Assembly: GCA_005883365.1 (NCBI GenBank)
Contig: VAXA01000091.1
Span: forward strand, 1-11,926
Direction: 5' to 3'
DNA: 11,926 nucleotides
From: Actinomycetota bacterium
Lineage (GTDB): Bacteria > Actinomycetota > Thermoleophilia > Gaiellales > Gaiellaceae
Shown: positions 11,259 through 11,926 of the stretch, piece by piece
How the letters are laid out: each line of letters begins with the position of its first letter
How positions within the stretch are numbered: the first letter of the stretch is position 1
Translations under genes and position numbers: made by a program
The notes under the pieces: generated by a model
Database searches by the model: none
The model's input: the letters and a program-made list of their open reading frames with translations, nothing else
What the model was told of the DNA's origin: nothing

Positions 11259-11926
11259 GTGAACGAAGCCGAACTCCACGCGCTGGCGCGTGAGCTTGGG
11301 CTCGACGCGATCGGCGCCGCGGCGGCCGCGCCGTACGCCGAGACGGAGCGCCACATCCGCGAGCGGCGCGAGCGTGGGCTCTTCGCCGACATGCGCTTCA
11401 CGATGGCGCACCCCGAGGAGTCGTGCCATCCCGAGACGCTGCTGCCGGGCGCGCGCACAGTCGTCTCGGCGGCACTGTGCTACTGGCTCCCGGAGCCGGA
11501 GCGTCCGCCGGGCCACGGCCGGCTGCCCCGCTACACGTGGTTCGACGCGTACGAGGCGCTGCGCGAGAAGCTCGACGCGCTCGGCCGGAAGCTCGGTGGC
11601 TCCTATCGCGTCCTCGTCGACGCGAACCAGCACGTCGACCGCGAGGCTGCGGCGCGGAGCGGCGTCGGCTTCTACGGTAAGAACACGCTCCTCATCACGC
11701 GCCGGCACGGCTCCTGGGTCGTCCTCGGGACGCTCGTCACCGACGTCGAGCTCGAGTCGACACGGCCGCTCGACCTCGACTGCGGCGACTGCCGGCTCTG
11801 CATCGACGCCTGCCCGACCGGCGCGCTCGACGAGCCGGGAACCCTCGACTCGACACGCTGCCTCTCGTACTGGACTCAGGCGCCGGCGCCGCCGTCCGCC
11901 GAGTACCGCGCCGAGCTCGGCGCGCA
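11259..11926 (+). CDS. queG: Epoxyqueuosine reductase QueG, cut at the right edge
   Basis: QueG performs the last step of queuosine synthesis in tRNA, reducing epoxyqueuosine with a cobalamin and two [4Fe-4S] clusters. The first 222 residues are present. They include the N-terminal LHALARELGLDAIGAAAA, RHIRERRERGLFADMRFT (31-48), PGARTVVSAALCYW (63-76), VLVDANQHVDREAAARSGVGFYGKNTLLI (118-146, with Asp121 in the likely catalytic position), VVLGTLVTDVELE (154-166), and the ferredoxin motif CGDCRLCIDACPTGAL with Cys175, 178, 181 and 185, plus RCLSYWTQ (Cys201) from the second cluster. The DAN form instead of the enterobacterial DTGP fits the actinobacterial branch. The GTG start at 11259 needs no Shine-Dalgarno if the message is leaderless. 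The end of the gene lies outside the window. Confidence 0.92.
   Translation, partial: MNEAELHALARELGLDAIGAAAAAPYAETERHIRERRERGLFADMRFTMAHPEESCHPETLLPGARTVVSAALCYWLPEPERPPGHGRLPRYTWFDAYEALREKLDALGRKLGGSYRVLVDANQHVDREAAARSGVGFYGKNTLLITRRHGSWVVLGTLVTDVELESTRPLDLDCGDCRLCIDACPTGALDEPGTLDSTRCLSYWTQAPAPPSAEYRAELGA

Noticed and set aside
1..11926. Mobile elements, CRISPR arrays and long direct repeats
   Set aside because: No transposase, integrase or Cas-type protein and no regularly spaced repeats were seen. The only repeats are short hairpins at gene ends.

Overview
This is a GC-rich window (I would guess about 70 %, not counted) with tightly packed genes. It looks like a deep-branching high-GC actinobacterium of the Thermoleophilia or Rubrobacter kind. 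I infer this from codon bias, many GTG starts, 4-bp start/stop overlaps, apparent leaderless promoters, an actinobacterial-type QueG and a cyclic 2,3-diphosphoglycerate (cDPG) gene cluster. No mobile element, CRISPR array, tRNA or rRNA was recognised.

Layout. 1-950: small hypothetical genes, with a possible divergent start at the left edge. 977-1438 (-): a 1-Cys Bcp/PrxQ peroxiredoxin gene interrupted by an in-frame TAG exactly where the family has Trp. 1627-2545 (-): hypoxanthine phosphoribosyltransferase preceded by and overlapping a PD-(D/E)XK-like protein; hpt has no normal start codon after the upstream stop. 2622-6422 (+): a four-gene cluster of class III metallophosphoesterase, cDPG synthetase homologue, 2-phosphoglycerate kinase and divergent GlpX-like phosphatase. 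All three junctions are 4-bp overlaps (ATGA, GTGA, ATGA). 6500-7864 (+): a berberine-bridge-type FAD oxidase. 7880-8038 (-): a short single-pass membrane protein. 8071-8370 (+): a MIP18/DUF59 Fe-S assembly protein. 8383-10183 (-): an operon of a secreted, C-terminally anchored protein, an ECF sigma factor and a membrane anti-sigma-like protein, with an ECF-type promoter in front. 10255-11241 (-): a zinc-free quinone oxidoreductase-like enzyme. 11259-end (+): queG, cut by the window edge.

The most interesting system is 2622-6422. 2-phosphoglycerate kinase would make 2,3-bisphosphoglycerate and the cDPG synthetase would cyclise it, as known in hyperthermophilic methanogens. The two phosphatase-type genes coupled to them could turn the product over. 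Two of the four proteins are unusual. The synthetase homologue lacks the Walker A loop I expect in the family, and the GlpX-like protein has changed metal-ligand motifs plus CxC and CxxC cysteine pairs. The real product may therefore differ from cDPG.

A second pattern runs through the window. Four starts (1438-, 8038-, 8071+, 11241-) are preceded by TANNNT exactly 6 nt before the start codon, as expected of leaderless transcripts. In the 17-bp gap between queG and its divergent neighbour, the two -10 elements overlap on opposite strands.
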